NCBI RefSeq assembly: GCF_001942625.1 | Contig: NZ_MLCL01000090.1 | Location: 1 to 40,683 of the forward strand | Length of the DNA: 40,683 nt | Origin: Mycobacterium syngnathidarum | GTDB taxonomy: Bacteria > Actinomycetota > Actinomycetes > Mycobacteriales > Mycobacteriaceae | Reading direction: 5' to 3' | Shown here: positions 26,109 through 37,034 of the stretch, piece by piece | Layout: each line of letters begins with the position of its first letter | Position numbering within the stretch: the stretch's first letter is position 1 | The notes under the pieces: model-generated | Databases searched by the model: none | Seen by the model: only the letters and a program-made list of their open reading frames with translations | What the model was told of the DNA's origin: nothing | Translations under genes and position numbers: made by a program

Positions 26109-27575
26109 ATGACGTCTCCCGCTGGACCGGTCAGGGTGCGGTTCTGCCCGTCGCCGACCGGAACCCCGCACGTCGGTTTGGTGCGCACCGCGCTGTTCAA
26201 CTGGGCCCACGCCCGCCATACCGGGGGAGCGTTCGTCTTCCGGATCGAGGACACCGACGCCGCGCGCGACAGCGACGAGAGCTACGCAGCCATCCTCGAC
26301 GCCCTTCGGTGGCTGGGCCTGGACTGGGATGAGGGCCCTGAGGTCGGCGGCCCCTACGAGCCGTACCGGCAGTCGCAGCGCAGTGAGATCTACCGCGACG
26401 TGATAGCCCGCCTGCTCGAAGCCGGCGAGGTGTACGAGGCCTATTCCACGCCGGAAGAGGTCGAGGCGCGGCATGTGGCGGCCGGGCGGAATCCCAAACT
26501 CGGCTACGACAACTACGACCGCGACCTGACCGACGAGCAGCGTAGGGCCTTTGCCGACGAGGGCCGTAAGCCGGTGCTGCGCTTGCGGATGCCCGATGAG
26601 GACCTCGGGTGGACCGACCTGGTGCGCGGCCCGGTGAGCTTTCCTGCGGGCTCGGTACCGGATTTCGCCATCACGCGCGCGAACGGAGATCCGTTGTACA
26701 CGTTGGTAAATCCCGTCGACGACGCGTTGATGAGGATCACCCACGTGCTGCGCGGCGAGGACATCATGCCCTCGACCCCGCGACAGATCGCGTTGTACCG
26801 AGCGCTGATGCGGATCGGTGTGGCCGAGCGGGTGCCTGAATTCGCTCATTTGCCAAGCGTTCTCGGTGAGGGCAACAAGAAGCTGTCCAAGCGGGATCCG
26901 CAGTCGAATCTGTTCCTGCACCGCGACCGCGGCTTCCTGCCGGAAGGGCTGCTGAACTACCTCGCCCTGCTGGGCTGGGGCATCGCCGACGACCACGACG
27001 TGTTCAGCCTCGACGAGATGGTGGCTGCCTTCGACGTGGCCAACGTCAACTCCAACCCGGCGCGGTTCGACCAGAAGAAGGCCGACGCGATCAACGCCGA
27101 GCACATCCGGCTGCTGACGCCCGAGGATTTCACCGCCCGCCTGCGTGCCTATCTCGACGCCCACGGCCATGACACGGGCTTGGACGACACCGCATTCGCC
27201 GAAGCCGCGGCACTGATCCAGACCCGCATCGTCGTCCTCGGCGACGCATGGGGGCTGCTGAAGTTCTTCGACGACGGCTCCTACGAGATCGACGAGAAAG
27301 CCGCCGCCAAAGAACTGCGGGAAGAGGCCGCGCCGGTCCTGGATGCCGCGCTGAGCGCCCTGGAGGGCATCGGGGAGTGGAACACCGCCGATATCGAGGC
27401 GGCGCTCAAGACGGCGCTCCTGGACGGTCTTGAGCTCAAGCCTCGTAAGGCGTTCGGGCCGATCCGCGTCGCCGTCACGGGCGCCACGATCAGCCCGCCC
27501 CTGTTCGAGTCGATGGAGCTGTTGGGCGCCGACCGCAGCCTGGCGCGGCTACGGGCGGCCCGCGCCACGCTGTGA
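26109..27575 (+). CDS. gltX: Glutamyl-tRNA synthetase
   Basis: A 488-residue class Ib synthetase. The HIGH signature is the variant HVGL in [20 protein letters not shown] and the KMSKR equivalent is KLSKRD. The C-terminal anticodon-binding region is helical ([13 protein letters not shown] region, then [17 protein letters not shown]). In bacteria with GatCAB and no glutaminyl-tRNA synthetase, this enzyme must also charge tRNA(Gln) with Glu, feeding the amidotransferase encoded 17 kb away in this window. AGAGGA precedes the ATG at 26109; a GTG 3 bp earlier is an alternative start. It is co-transcribed with the FAH gene, and tRNA-Gln and tRNA-Glu lie immediately downstream. Confidence 0.96.
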   Translation: MTSPAGPVRVRFCPSPTGTPHVGLVRTALFNWAHARHTGGAFVFRIEDTDAARDSDESYAAILDALRWLGLDWDEGPEVGGPYEPYRQSQRSEIYRDVIARLLEAGEVYEAYSTPEEVEARHVAAGRNPKLGYDNYDRDLTDEQRRAFADEGRKPVLRLRMPDEDLGWTDLVRGPVSFPAGSVPDFAITRANGDPLYTLVNPVDDALMRITHVLRGEDIMPSTPRQIALYRALMRIGVAERVPEFAHLPSVLGEGNKKLSKRDPQSNLFLHRDRGFLPEGLLNYLALLGWGIADDHDVFSLDEMVAAFDVANVNSNPARFDQKKADAINAEHIRLLTPEDFTARLRAYLDAHGHDTGLDDTAFAEAAALIQTRIVVLGDAWGLLKFFDDGSYEIDEKAAAKELREEAAPVLDAALSALEGIGEWNTADIEAALKTALLDGLELKPRKAFGPIRVAVTGATISPPLFESMELLGADRSLARLRAARATL

Positions 27576-27623
27576 ACCCTCGCGCGTGCACGGGGCTTGG
27601 TAAAGAGGGCCCAAAATCTTTGG

Positions 27624-27716
27624 TAGTCTGCTCGTCGGCCCGGAAAGCGAAGCGGGGAGGTCCCCGCCGAGCCGATCGGACCAAAAATTGCCTGTGACCT
27701 GCGGTGATGGGCAATT
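27624..27716 (+). promoter_or_regulatory. tRNA promoter and structured 5' leader
   Basis: A -10 box TAGTCT (27624-27629) is followed by a GC-rich fold: GCGGGGA 27652-27658 with TCCCCGC 27661-27667, enclosed by TCGGC/GCCGA. A second stem follows (AATTGCC 27686-27692 with GGCAATT 27710-27716) that ends two bases before tRNA-Gln. These may be tRNA-precursor leader structures removed during 5' processing, or a small RNA in their own right. No clear -35 box at standard spacing is seen. Confidence 0.4.
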
Positions 27717-27718
27717 AA

Positions 27719-27790
27719 TGGGGTATGGTGTAATTGGCAACACAGCTGATTCTGGTTCAGCCATTCTAGGTTCGAGTCCTGGTACCCCAG
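27719..27790 (+). tRNA. tRNA-Gln (anticodon CUG)
   Basis: A 72-nt cloverleaf. The acceptor TGGGGTA pairs with TACCCCA, the anticodon stem is GCTGA/TCAGC with loop TTCTGGT (anticodon CTG), and the T arm contains GGTTCGAGTCC. The discriminator is G at 27790, and the genome-encoded CCA is at 27791-27793. It reads CAG codons and is expected to be charged with Glu by GltX and amidated by GatCAB. Confidence 0.95.
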
Positions 27791-27861
27791 CCATCCGGAG
27801 CGGTTCAGCCGGATTAGGTGAGCACGACCGCCTAAGCTATGCTGACCAACCGGAAGTTCTA

Positions 27862-27934
27862 GCCCCCGTCGTCTAGCGGCCTAGGACGCCGCCCTCTCAC
27901 GGCGGTAGCGTGGGTTCGAATCCCATCGGGGGTA
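27862..27934 (+). tRNA. tRNA-Glu (anticodon CUC)
   Basis: A 73-nt cloverleaf. The acceptor GCCCCCG pairs with CGGGGGT (first pair G-U), the anticodon stem is CCGCC/GGCGG with loop CTCTCAC (anticodon CTC), and the T arm is GTGGGTTCGAATCCCAT. The discriminator is A at 27934. The 3' CCA is not encoded. It lies 71 nt after tRNA-Gln and is probably on the same precursor. Confidence 0.95.
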
Positions 27935-27941
27935 CAGAGGT

Positions 27942-27975
27942 AAAAGCGCCCAGTTCTTACGAACTGGGCGCTTTT
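27942..27975 (+). terminator. Terminator of the tRNA-Gln/tRNA-Glu unit
   Basis: A perfect 15-bp inverted repeat: AAAAGCGCCCAGTTC (27942-27956), loop TTAC, GAACTGGGCGCTTTT (27961-27975). It ends in a T run, as in a classical rho-independent terminator. Confidence 0.9.
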
Positions 27976-28033
27976 GCGTTGGTCGAGGTTCGGGTCCGAG
28001 GCAGGGGTTCCTCCCGTGGCTCGCGCCCGTTTT

Positions 28034-28171
28034 GTCACGCCAGAGTGGCGCCGGGTGTCGAACGTCACGCCAGCGTGACGCCGGAGTGTTCTTCGGCGAC
28101 GAGCCGGCCGCGACGCTCCCGCTTGGTCACGCCAGAGTGGGGCTGGGGGTCGACGGCCACGCTGGCGTGGC
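28034..28171. repeat. Cluster of four CACGCYRGMGTG palindromes
   Basis: Near-palindromic 15-16-mers occur four times in the 276-bp gap between the tRNA terminator and the IclR gene. They are GTCACGCCAGAGTGG (28034-28048), GTCACGCCAGCGTGAC (28064-28079), GTCACGCCAGAGTGG again (28126-28140) and GCCACGCTGGCGTGGC (28156-28171). Small open frames across them on both strands are Arg-rich and unconvincing. The spacing (30, 62, 30 bp) is regular in pairs. They may be a REP-like repeat, or binding sites; I see no promoter or gene in the rest of the gap (27976-28251). Confidence 0.6.
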
Positions 28172-28251
28172 AATCGCCGGGGTGAGACGGCGGGACACCC
28201 GCAGACGGGGCACACCACGCCCGGGGCGTCGCGGAATTCCTGAGATTCGCC

Positions 28252-28953
28252 TCACAATCGGCGGGTGAGCGCGTCGGCGGCCGCGAGTAGGTCGGCGGCC
28301 CAGCGGGCACCTGGCCGGCGCCCCATGCGGTCGATCGGCCCGGAGACCGACACCGCCGCGATCACCGCCCCTCGGCTGTCGCGCACCGGCGCAGAGACGC
28401 TCGCCACGCCAGGCTCACGTTCAGCGGCGCTCTGTGCCCATCCGCGCTTGCGAACCTCGGCCAGCGTGCGGTCGGTGAACTTGGCCGCCGGCAGCACTGC
28501 CTGCTGGGTGGCCGGGTCGGCATACGCCAGTAGCACTTTGGCTCCCGACCCGGCCGTCATCGGCAGGTGGGTGCCCACTGGCACGGTGTCGCGCAACCCG
28601 GCAGGAGGTTCCAGTGCCACCACACAGACCCGGGATTGGCCCTCGCGCCGGTACAGCTGCACGCTCTCGCCCGTGATCTCGCGCAGGCGGGGCAGGACTG
28701 CGGCGCCGGCCGCCAGGAGCGGATCGTTGACGTGGGAGGCCAATTCGGTCAATGCCGGGCCCAATCGCCAGCGACCGTCACCGTCCCGGGCCAGCAGCCG
28801 ATGAGTTTCGAGCCCTGCGGCGAGTCGGTGGGCGGTAGCCCGGGGCAGCCCGGTCCGCTCACAGAGTTCGGCCAGCCCGCAAGGTGACTCGGCCACGGTG
28901 TGCAGCACACCCACGGCTTTGTCGAGAACGCCGATGCCGCTATCATTTCTCAC
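28252..28953 (-). CDS. ltbR: IclR-family regulator of leuCD (LtbR-like)
   Basis: A 233-residue IclR-type protein. The N-terminal winged helix-turn-helix covers about residues 8-65 (GVLDKAVGVLHTVAE, LAELCERTGLPRATAHRLAAGLE). An effector-binding GAF-like domain follows, with LPMTAGSGAKVLLAY and GVASVSAPVRDSRGAVIAAVSVSGP. Divergence from leuCD is the arrangement of C. glutamicum LtbR, the repressor of leucine and tryptophan genes, and of Rv2989. The GTG start at 28953 is at the predicted +1 and within a TCTC/GAGA palindrome, so autoregulation is likely. Orthology is inferred from context and family. Confidence 0.85.
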   Translation of the reverse strand: MRNDSGIGVLDKAVGVLHTVAESPCGLAELCERTGLPRATAHRLAAGLETHRLLARDGDGRWRLGPALTELASHVNDPLLAAGAAVLPRLREITGESVQLYRREGQSRVCVVALEPPAGLRDTVPVGTHLPMTAGSGAKVLLAYADPATQQAVLPAAKFTDRTLAEVRKRGWAQSAAEREPGVASVSAPVRDSRGAVIAAVSVSGPIDRMGRRPGARWAADLLAAADALTRRL

Positions 28954-28983
28954 AGAGAGATACTAGCGTCTCGCATTGTGAGA
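28948..28983. promoter_or_regulatory. IclR/LtbR operator pair and regulator promoter
   Basis: Two TCTC-n-GAGA palindromes: TCTCACAGAGAGA (28948-28960) and TCTCGCATTGTGAGA (28969-28983). The half CATTGTGAGAT resembles the C. glutamicum LtbR motif as I remember it (ending ATAGTGAGAC). The minus-strand -10 box TAGTAT (28960-28965) lies between them and predicts the regulator's start at its own GTG, so binding would block it. Confidence 0.6.
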
Positions 28984-29071
28984 TGACAGGCGAGATGACG
29001 ACAGTACCGCCCAGCCCTGGCGGACTCTTGATGCAAGCCCGCATTGCCGTTAATCGAATCGAGAAGTAGCG

Positions 29072-30526
29072 ATGGACCAATCGACACAGACATCCGTGAA
29101 GCCGCGCACCCTGGCCGAAAAGGTTTGGGACGACCACGTCGTGGCGCGCGGTGAGGGAGAGGGTGCGGCCAGAGAGCCCGACCTGATCTACATCGACCTA
29201 CATCTCGTGCACGAGGTCACCAGTCCGCAGGCATTCGACGGCCTGCGGTTGGCGGACCGGCCGGTGCGGCGGCCGGACCTGACGATCGCCACCGAGGACC
29301 ACAACGTGCCCACGGTCGACATCGACAAGCCGATCGCAGACCCGGTTTCGCGTACCCAGGTCGAGACATTGCGGCGCAACTGTGAGGAATTCGGCATCCG
29401 ACTGCACCCGATGGGCGACGCCGAACAGGGCATTGTGCACATCATCGGGCCGCAGCTGGGATTGACGCAGCCGGGCATGACGGTGGTGTGTGGGGACAGC
29501 CACACCTCGACCCACGGTGCGTTCGGCGCCATCGCGATGGGCATCGGCACATCCGAGGTCGAACACGTGATGGCCACGCAGACACTGCCGCTCAAGCCGT
29601 TCAAGACCATGGCGGTCAATGTCGACGGGGTACTGCCTGCCGGTGTGAGCGCCAAAGACATCATCTTGGCCGTCATCGCCAAGATCGGGACCGGCGGCGG
29701 CCAGGGACACGTCATCGAATACCGGGGCAGTGCGATCGAGGCGCTGTCCATGGAAGGGCGGATGACGATCTGCAACATGAGCATCGAGGCCGGGGCCCGC
29801 GCGGGCATGGTCGCGCCCGACGAGACCACTTTCGAATTCCTCAAGGGCCGCCCGCATGCACCCAAGGGCGCTGATTGGGACGCCGCTGTTGCCGCGTGGA
29901 GCCAGTTGCGTACTGACGAGGGCGCCGAATTCGACACCGAGGTCTACCTGGACGCCGCTGCGTTGAGCCCGTTCGTGACCTGGGGCACCAACCCGGGGCA
30001 GGGCGTCCCGCTGTCGGCGTCGGTCCCCGATCCGGAGTTGATGGGCGACGACGCCGAACAGCAGGCGGCGGAGAAGGCTTTGGCCTACATGGATCTTCGG
30101 CCCGGGATGGCCATGCGTGACATCGCCGTGGACACCGTTTTCGTCGGGTCTTGCACCAATGGCCGGATCGAGGACCTGCGGGTGGTCGCCGACGTGCTGC
30201 GCGATCGCAAGGTCGCCGACGGCGTGCGGATGCTGGTTGTCCCTGGGTCGATGCGAGTCCGTGCGCAGGCGGAATCGGAAGGTCTCGACCGGATATTCAC
30301 CGCAGCGGGCGCTGAATGGCGTCAGGCCGGTTGCTCGATGTGCCTGGGTATGAACCCCGACCAACTGTCTCCGGGACAGCGCTGCGCCTCGACGTCCAAC
30401 CGGAATTTCGAAGGCCGACAGGGCAAGGGCGGGCGCACGCACCTGGTCTCGCCGGCCGTCGCCGCAGCTACCGCGGTGCGCGGAAAGCTGGCGTCCCCGG
30501 CCGATCTGCCCGCCGCAACCCACTAA
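29072..30526 (+). CDS. leuC: 3-isopropylmalate dehydratase large subunit
   Basis: A 484-residue aconitase-type protein that, with LeuD, isomerises 2-isopropylmalate to 3-isopropylmalate. The [4Fe-4S] ligands are in [13 protein letters not shown] and [14 protein letters not shown]. Further motifs are [17 protein letters not shown] and [22 protein letters not shown]. The start ATG 29072 has GAGAAG upstream and a 118-bp divergent region shared with the IclR gene, whose operator palindromes suggest leucine-dependent control. leuD follows 22 bp downstream with its own AAGGAG. Confidence 0.97.
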   Translation: MDQSTQTSVKPRTLAEKVWDDHVVARGEGEGAAREPDLIYIDLHLVHEVTSPQAFDGLRLADRPVRRPDLTIATEDHNVPTVDIDKPIADPVSRTQVETLRRNCEEFGIRLHPMGDAEQGIVHIIGPQLGLTQPGMTVVCGDSHTSTHGAFGAIAMGIGTSEVEHVMATQTLPLKPFKTMAVNVDGVLPAGVSAKDIILAVIAKIGTGGGQGHVIEYRGSAIEALSMEGRMTICNMSIEAGARAGMVAPDETTFEFLKGRPHAPKGADWDAAVAAWSQLRTDEGAEFDTEVYLDAAALSPFVTWGTNPGQGVPLSASVPDPELMGDDAEQQAAEKALAYMDLRPGMAMRDIAVDTVFVGSCTNGRIEDLRVVADVLRDRKVADGVRMLVVPGSMRVRAQAESEGLDRIFTAAGAEWRQAGCSMCLGMNPDQLSPGQRCASTSNRNFEGRQGKGGRTHLVSPAVAAATAVRGKLASPADLPAATH

Positions 30527-30548
30527 GCAAAGCAAAAGGAGAAGCCCG

Positions 30549-31142
30549 ATGGAGGCTTTTAGCACTCACACCGGCATCGGCGTCCCTCTGCGACGGTCCA
30601 ATGTCGACACCGACCAGATCATCCCCGCCGTCTATTTGAAGCGGGTTACCCGAACGGGTTTCGAGGATGGATTGTTCGCCGCCTGGCGCTCGGATCCATC
30701 GTTCATTCTGAATCTCCCGCCATTCGACAAAGGCTCGGTGTTGGTCGCGGGGCCCGATTTTGGTACCGGATCTTCACGCGAACACGCCGTCTGGGCGCTC
30801 ATGGACTATGGCTTCCGGGTGGTTATCTCATCCCGTTTCGCCGACATTTTCCGCGGCAACGCCGGCAAGGCCGGGCTATTGGCGGCTGAAGTCGCCCAAG
30901 ATGATGTCGAGCTCTTGTGGAAGCTGATCGAGCAGAATCCTGGGCTGGAAATCACTGTGAATCTTCAAGATCGAAATATCGTCGCCGGAACGGTTGTGGT
31001 GCCGTTCAGGATTGACGACTACACGGCCTGGCGGCTGCTCGAAGGACTCGACGATATAGGCCTTACGCTGCGGAAACTCTCTTCGATCGAGGATTACGAG
31101 AAGCGCAGGCCGGCCTGGAAGCCGCGCACTCTGCCAGCCTGA
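30549..31142 (+). CDS. leuD: 3-isopropylmalate dehydratase small subunit
   Basis: A 197-residue swivel-domain subunit with [42 protein letters not shown] and the substrate-loop region [17 protein letters not shown], all standard. AAAGGAG lies before the ATG. Its codon choice is noticeably softer than leuC (more TTG, ATT, CTT and GAT codons across roughly 30630-31110). That could reflect relaxed translation selection or a different history, and nothing in the protein looks foreign. A weak hairpin (CGGGTG/CACCCG, 31157-31174) follows the stop. Confidence 0.97.
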   Translation: MEAFSTHTGIGVPLRRSNVDTDQIIPAVYLKRVTRTGFEDGLFAAWRSDPSFILNLPPFDKGSVLVAGPDFGTGSSREHAVWALMDYGFRVVISSRFADIFRGNAGKAGLLAAEVAQDDVELLWKLIEQNPGLEITVNLQDRNIVAGTVVVPFRIDDYTAWRLLEGLDDIGLTLRKLSSIEDYEKRRPAWKPRTLPA

Positions 31143-31282
31143 TCGGAGGCCTTGTACGGGTGTTTCGGCACCCGAATTAGCCGCCTGCCAAACCGGTTTT
31201 GGGCCCTCCCGGCAGGAGTCCAAGTGGGGCAAGCGGATTGCCGGATTGTTCGCTAGCTACGCCTGAAATTGCGCGTGGCTCT

Positions 31283-31312
31283 TGGAAATCAGTGGTCGCA
31301 GGGTTTACCGTG
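31283..31312 (+). promoter_or_regulatory. hupB promoter
   Basis: TTGGAA (31283-31288), an 18-bp spacer and TACCGT (31307-31312) form a promoter of the same layout and -10 sequence as the ilvB promoter. The transcript would start near 31319 and carry a ~39-nt leader with a GGTCC/GGACC hairpin and GGAGG before the ATG. Confidence 0.6.
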
Positions 31313-31357
31313 TCCTCTAGTCGGTCCAAGGAGGACCACTGGTTTCGGAGGTTTTGG

Positions 31358-32011
31358 ATGAACAAAGCGGAGCTCATCGACGTACTCACAACCAAACTGG
31401 GCACCGATCGTCGGCAGGCTACCGCCGCGGTGGAGAACGTTGTGGACACCATCGTCCGCGCGGTGCACAAGGGCGACAGCGTCACGATCACCGGCTTCGG
31501 TGTCTTCGAGCAGCGCCGCCGCGCTGCCCGAGTGGCGCGTAACCCGCGCACCGGCGAGACGGTGAAGGTCAAGCCCACCTCGGTGCCGGCTTTCCGTCCG
31601 GGCGCACAGTTCAAGGCGGTTGTCTCTGGCGCGCAGCGTCTCCCGTCTGACGGCCCCGCGGTCAAGCGTGGCGTGACCGCAGGCCCGGCCAAGCGCACGG
31701 CCGCCAAGAAGACCGCCGCCAAGAAGGCGCCGGCCAAGAAGGCGGCTGCCAAGAAGGCGCCGGCGAAGAAGGCCGCGACCAAGGCGCCCGCCAAGAAGGC
31801 GGCTGTCAAGAAGGCACCGGCCAAGAAGGCGGCTGTCAAGAAGGCACCGGCGAAGAAGGCCGCGACCAAGGCGCCCGCCAAGAAGGCCGCTGTCAAGAAG
31901 GCACCGGCCAAGAAGGCCGCGACCAAGGCACCGGCCCGGAAGGCCGCGACCAAGGCGCCCGCCAGGAAGACCGCTGCCAAGAAGGCACCGGCCAAGAAGG
32001 GCCGCAAGTAA
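31358..32011 (+). CDS. hupB: HU-family nucleoid protein with Lys/Ala-rich tail
   Basis: A 217-residue histone-like protein. Residues 1-~90 are a canonical HU fold ([40 protein letters not shown], then [20 protein letters not shown]). Residues ~105-217 are a mycobacterial-type basic tail built of [13 protein letters not shown] repeats, ending KKGRK. HU bends and compacts DNA; the tail resembles eukaryotic histone H1 and is a site of acetylation and DNA contact in mycobacteria. GGAGG lies 7 nt before the ATG at 31358. The tail DNA is repetitive, so its length is likely to vary between strains. A strong terminator follows. Confidence 0.96.
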   Translation: MNKAELIDVLTTKLGTDRRQATAAVENVVDTIVRAVHKGDSVTITGFGVFEQRRRAARVARNPRTGETVKVKPTSVPAFRPGAQFKAVVSGAQRLPSDGPAVKRGVTAGPAKRTAAKKTAAKKAPAKKAAAKKAPAKKAATKAPAKKAAVKKAPAKKAAVKKAPAKKAATKAPAKKAAVKKAPAKKAATKAPARKAATKAPARKTAAKKAPAKKGRK

Positions 32012-32020
32012 TTACGGTAA

Positions 32021-32062
32021 AGGCACGTCGTGAGTGGTAAATGAGCTCACGACGTGTCTTTT
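32021..32062. terminator. hupB/mutT1 bidirectional terminator
   Basis: AGGCACGTCGTGAG (32021-32034) pairs with CTCACGACGTGTCT (32046-32059) over 14 bp with one G-U, followed by TTTT. It lies between convergent hupB and mutT1 and should stop both transcripts; the minus-strand side is less T-rich. Confidence 0.8.
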
Positions 32063-32073
32063 CTCGTGTGGAT

Positions 32074-33006
32074 CTAGTGTTCCGCGGCCAGCGGACTGCA
32101 CATGTGATCGGCGGCCACGAGCCGGCCGTCGACCAGCGACAGAACCCAGCTGCTGCCTTTGCGGTTTCCCGTCGTGGCCGGGCGGACGCCGTCGCGTTCG
32201 CACCACCAGGAAATCAGCCCCGGGATCACCTTGCCCTGTGAGCAGATCACTGGCGTTCCTGCGCGTGCGGCGACGTCGATCAGTCGGTGGCGGGCGGTCT
32301 TGTGGTCATCGACGTAGGCCTCTTCGGTCAGTGCCGGCTCGTTGTGAATGTCGACACCGAGTTCCTGGGCCAGGGGCTCCAGGGTCTGGTGGCAGCGCAA
32401 CCGATCAGCCGCGTAAAGCGTTGTGGCACCGAATGCCAGTAATTGGGCGACCAAGGCTTCGGCCTGCGCCCGCCCCTTCTTGTCCAGCGGGCGCTTGCGG
32501 TCGTCGCCCTTGAAACGGGACCGCCGCCCCGCCGCCCCGTGCCGGACGACCAGTACGGTGTTGGTATCTGGTGGATGTTTCGCGAAGCGGCGCAACACTT
32601 TTCGGTCATGCGGGTATACCAGCTGATCTGCTGCCGCAGATACCGGCAGCCAGATGAGCTTGTCCACCTCGTCGTTGGGGGCGAAGTCACCACCTGTCGC
32701 GCGGGCCGCCCAGTACCAGACCCGTTTGGTTCCCTGGGGGATGTCGTAGGAGATCGACCCCAGCCGACGGCCGAGTTGTGCGGTGTAGCCCGTCTCCTCG
32801 TGGACCTCGCGCACGGCGGCAACAGGTTCGGTCTCGCCGAAGTCGACCTTGCCCTTGGGCAGGGACCAGTCGTCGTAGCGTGGACGGTGGATCACGGCGA
32901 CCTCGGTGACGGCCGACGGGTCCTCACCGCGGCGCCACAACACGGCGCCGGCCGCGGGCACAAGATTGTTGCCCGGTTCCGCCGCTGGCGTGCTGTCCTT
33001 CGACAC
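32074..33006 (-). CDS. mutT1: Nudix hydrolase/histidine phosphatase MutT1
   Basis: A 310-residue two-domain sanitising enzyme. The N-terminal Nudix box [23 protein letters not shown] (residues 52-74, cut here at its conserved ends) hydrolyses oxidised nucleotides such as 8-oxo-dGTP. The C-terminal histidine phosphatase domain begins [10 protein letters not shown] (His156), giving the full conversion to monophosphate known for mycobacterial MutT1. GTG start at 33006 with AGGAG 5 nt upstream. ppk is upstream on the same strand with a 42-bp gap, so they may be co-transcribed, as Rv2985 and Rv2984 are neighbours. Confidence 0.95.
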   Translation of the reverse strand: MSKDSTPAAEPGNNLVPAAGAVLWRRGEDPSAVTEVAVIHRPRYDDWSLPKGKVDFGETEPVAAVREVHEETGYTAQLGRRLGSISYDIPQGTKRVWYWAARATGGDFAPNDEVDKLIWLPVSAAADQLVYPHDRKVLRRFAKHPPDTNTVLVVRHGAAGRRSRFKGDDRKRPLDKKGRAQAEALVAQLLAFGATTLYAADRLRCHQTLEPLAQELGVDIHNEPALTEEAYVDDHKTARHRLIDVAARAGTPVICSQGKVIPGLISWWCERDGVRPATTGNRKGSSWVLSLVDGRLVAADHMCSPLAAEH

Positions 33007-33048
33007 CTCAACTCCTGCAGGTCATTCACCGGCCCGAGCCGGGTGGGA

Positions 33049-35256
33049 TCAAGGATGCCGGTGACGTTCCATCATCGACACCTGGTGGTCGCGAACCGTC
33101 TGTCCCTCCTGGGGCAGCGCCGTCCAGTGACCATCGTGTCGTAGCTCCCAGCATCGGGTGGCCGGATCCATCGCCGATTCGAACACCTCGTTGAGTTGCG
33201 TGGTCAGCCTCGGATCCTTGACCTGAGCCATCACTTCGACACGGCGGTCGAGATTACGATGCATCATGTCGGCGCTGCCGATCCAGAACTCGTTGATGGC
33301 GCGGAAGTGAATAATCCGCGAGTGTTCGAGGAACCGTCCCAGGATCGAGCGCACCCTGATGTTGTCGGAGTATCCGGGCACGCCCGGGCGTAGGGCGCAG
33401 ATCCCGCGGACCACGATGTCGACCGGGATCCCGGCCTGCGATGCCCGGTACAGCGCATCGATCACCTGCTCATCGACCAGGGCGTTGGCCTTCAACCTGA
33501 TTCCGGTCGTCGCACCCTCATGGTGGGCGGCGATCTCCCGGTCGATGCGCTCGATGATGCCCTTGCGTACACCGCGCGGAGCCACCAGCAGATTGCGGTA
33601 GGCATCTTTGCGTGAGTAGCCGGTCAGCGAATTGAACAGGTCCGTGAGATCGGCGCCGATGTCGGGATCGGCGGTGAGCAAGCCGACGTCTTCGTACAAC
33701 CGCGCGGTTTTCGGGTTGTAGTTGCCGGTGCCGATGTGGCAGTAGCGCCGGATCGCCGAGCCCTCGCGGCGGACCACAAGGCAGGTCTTGCAGTGGGTCT
33801 TGAGCCCGATCAGCCCGTACACCACGTGCACCCCGGCTTGTTCGAGCGCCCTGGCCCACTTGATGTTCGCCTGTTCGTCGAAGCGGGCCTTGATCTCGAC
33901 GAGTGCGACCACCTGCTTGCCGGCTTCCGCCGCATCGATCAGTGCGTTGATGATCGGCGAGTCACCGGACGTGCGGTAGAGCGTCTGTTTGATCGCCAGC
34001 ACGTTGGGGTCGGCGGCGGCCTGCTCGATGAAGCGCTGCACGGTGGTGGAAAAGGAGTCATATGGGTGGTGCACCAGCACATCCCCGTCGCGCAGGGTGG
34101 AGAAGATGCTCTTCGGTGTCTCGCGTTCGCCGAAAGCCGGTGGGGTGGCGGGGACGAACGGCCGGTCCTTGAGTGCGGGCCGGTCCACGGCATAGATCTG
34201 CCACAGCGCGGACAGGTCCAACAGGCCGGGCACTTCGATGACATCGCCGGGCGCCACATCGAGCTCCCGCAAGAGCAGCTCGAGCATGCTCTCGGTCATG
34301 TCGTCGGACACTTCCAGCCGCACGGGTGAGCCGAATCTGCGGCGTGCCAGTTCGCGTTCGAGCGCCTGCAGCAGGTCCTCGTCGCGGTCCTCTTCGACCT
34401 CGAAGTCGGCGTTTCGGGTGATCCGGAACGCGTGGTGCTCGACGATCTCCAGGCCGGGGAACAACACGGGCAGGAACGCCGCGATCAGTTCCTCCATCGG
34501 CAGGAACCGCACCGCGGCCGAGCCGTCGGCGGGCGGGCTCAGTTCCACGAAGCGGCCGACGTTGTCGGGCACCTTGATCCTGGCGAAGTGTTGCCCGCCG
34601 TCCTCGGGATGTTTGACGGTGATCGCCAGGTTCAGGCTCAGCCCGCTGACGAACGGGAACGGATGGGCCGGGTCGACCGCCAGCGGTGTGAGCACCGGGA
34701 ACACCTGCTCGTGGAAGTAGGTGGAGAGCTTGGCGCGTTCGGCTTCGTCGAGCTGGGCCCAGTTGACGATGACGATGCCCTCTTCGGCCAGCGCCGGGCG
34801 CACGGAACTGAGGAACACGTTGGCGTGCCGGTTGGCGATCTGCTGCGTGCGTTCGTTGATGCGGCGTAATTGCTCGCGCGGGGACAGACCGTCGGCCGAG
34901 CGCACCGAAAGACCCATCTCGTCGCGACGTTTGAGCCCCGCCACCCGGACCATGTAGAACTCGTCGAGATTGGAGGCGAAGATCGCCAGGAACTTCGCGC
35001 GCTCGAGCAAGGGCAGTGACGGGTCGGCGGCCAGGGCAAGCACCCGGGCATTGAAGTCCAGCCAGCTCAGCTCGCGGTTGAGGTATCGATCCTCGGGTAG
35101 CGCGTCGTCCACTGCCGGCGAGGTGGCCGCCGGCGGCGCCTCGGGTGTCGCCGACTCGATGGAGGGCCCCGATGCGGTTGAGGTGGTGTCCCGTTGGGAG
35201 TTGTTCGATCGGGTCCCCGGCTCGGCTTCGGTGGCTTCGCTCATCTGTCCGATCAT
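33049..35256 (-). CDS. ppk: Polyphosphate kinase 1
   Basis: A 735-residue PPK1 that reversibly polymerises the gamma-phosphate of ATP into polyphosphate. The N-terminal ~60 residues are variable; then the conserved [20 protein letters not shown]. The autophosphorylated His is in [19 protein letters not shown], and the second His motif is NRDLDRRVEV-like ([18 protein letters not shown]). Start ATG 35256 or the ATG at 35244 ([10 protein letters not shown]); there is no strong ribosome-binding site at either. It is only 21 bp from the 3' end of the fbiD gene on the same strand, so fbiD-ppk-mutT1 could form one transcript. Confidence 0.96.
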   Translation of the reverse strand: MIGQMSEATEAEPGTRSNNSQRDTTSTASGPSIESATPEAPPAATSPAVDDALPEDRYLNRELSWLDFNARVLALAADPSLPLLERAKFLAIFASNLDEFYMVRVAGLKRRDEMGLSVRSADGLSPREQLRRINERTQQIANRHANVFLSSVRPALAEEGIVIVNWAQLDEAERAKLSTYFHEQVFPVLTPLAVDPAHPFPFVSGLSLNLAITVKHPEDGGQHFARIKVPDNVGRFVELSPPADGSAAVRFLPMEELIAAFLPVLFPGLEIVEHHAFRITRNADFEVEEDRDEDLLQALERELARRRFGSPVRLEVSDDMTESMLELLLRELDVAPGDVIEVPGLLDLSALWQIYAVDRPALKDRPFVPATPPAFGERETPKSIFSTLRDGDVLVHHPYDSFSTTVQRFIEQAAADPNVLAIKQTLYRTSGDSPIINALIDAAEAGKQVVALVEIKARFDEQANIKWARALEQAGVHVVYGLIGLKTHCKTCLVVRREGSAIRRYCHIGTGNYNPKTARLYEDVGLLTADPDIGADLTDLFNSLTGYSRKDAYRNLLVAPRGVRKGIIERIDREIAAHHEGATTGIRLKANALVDEQVIDALYRASQAGIPVDIVVRGICALRPGVPGYSDNIRVRSILGRFLEHSRIIHFRAINEFWIGSADMMHRNLDRRVEVMAQVKDPRLTTQLNEVFESAMDPATRCWELRHDGHWTALPQEGQTVRDHQVSMMERHRHP

Positions 35257-35277
35257 TCCCTATCCACGGGTGCGCGG

Positions 35278-37006
<1,729 letters not shown>

Positions 37007-37034
37007 CGACCTCGGGCACGAGGAGATGGCACCA

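Noticed and set aside
25329..27170. Minus-strand open frame (613 codons) opposite the FAH gene and gltX
   Set aside because: Antisense shadow; composition is typical of out-of-phase GC-rich sequence.
28034..28171. Palindrome cluster considered as a CRISPR array
   Set aside because: Repeats are too short, spacing is uneven, and no cas genes are present.
27859..28218. Small Arg-rich open frame overlapping tRNA-Glu and its terminator
   Set aside because: It covers a tRNA gene and a terminator on the other strand and has no family similarity.
29198..30565. Minus-strand open frame opposite leuC
   Set aside because: Antisense shadow with no start signal or motif.
31700..32000. Regular short repeats considered as a CRISPR array
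   Set aside because: They are in-frame codons for the Lys/Ala HupB tail, with no unique spacers.
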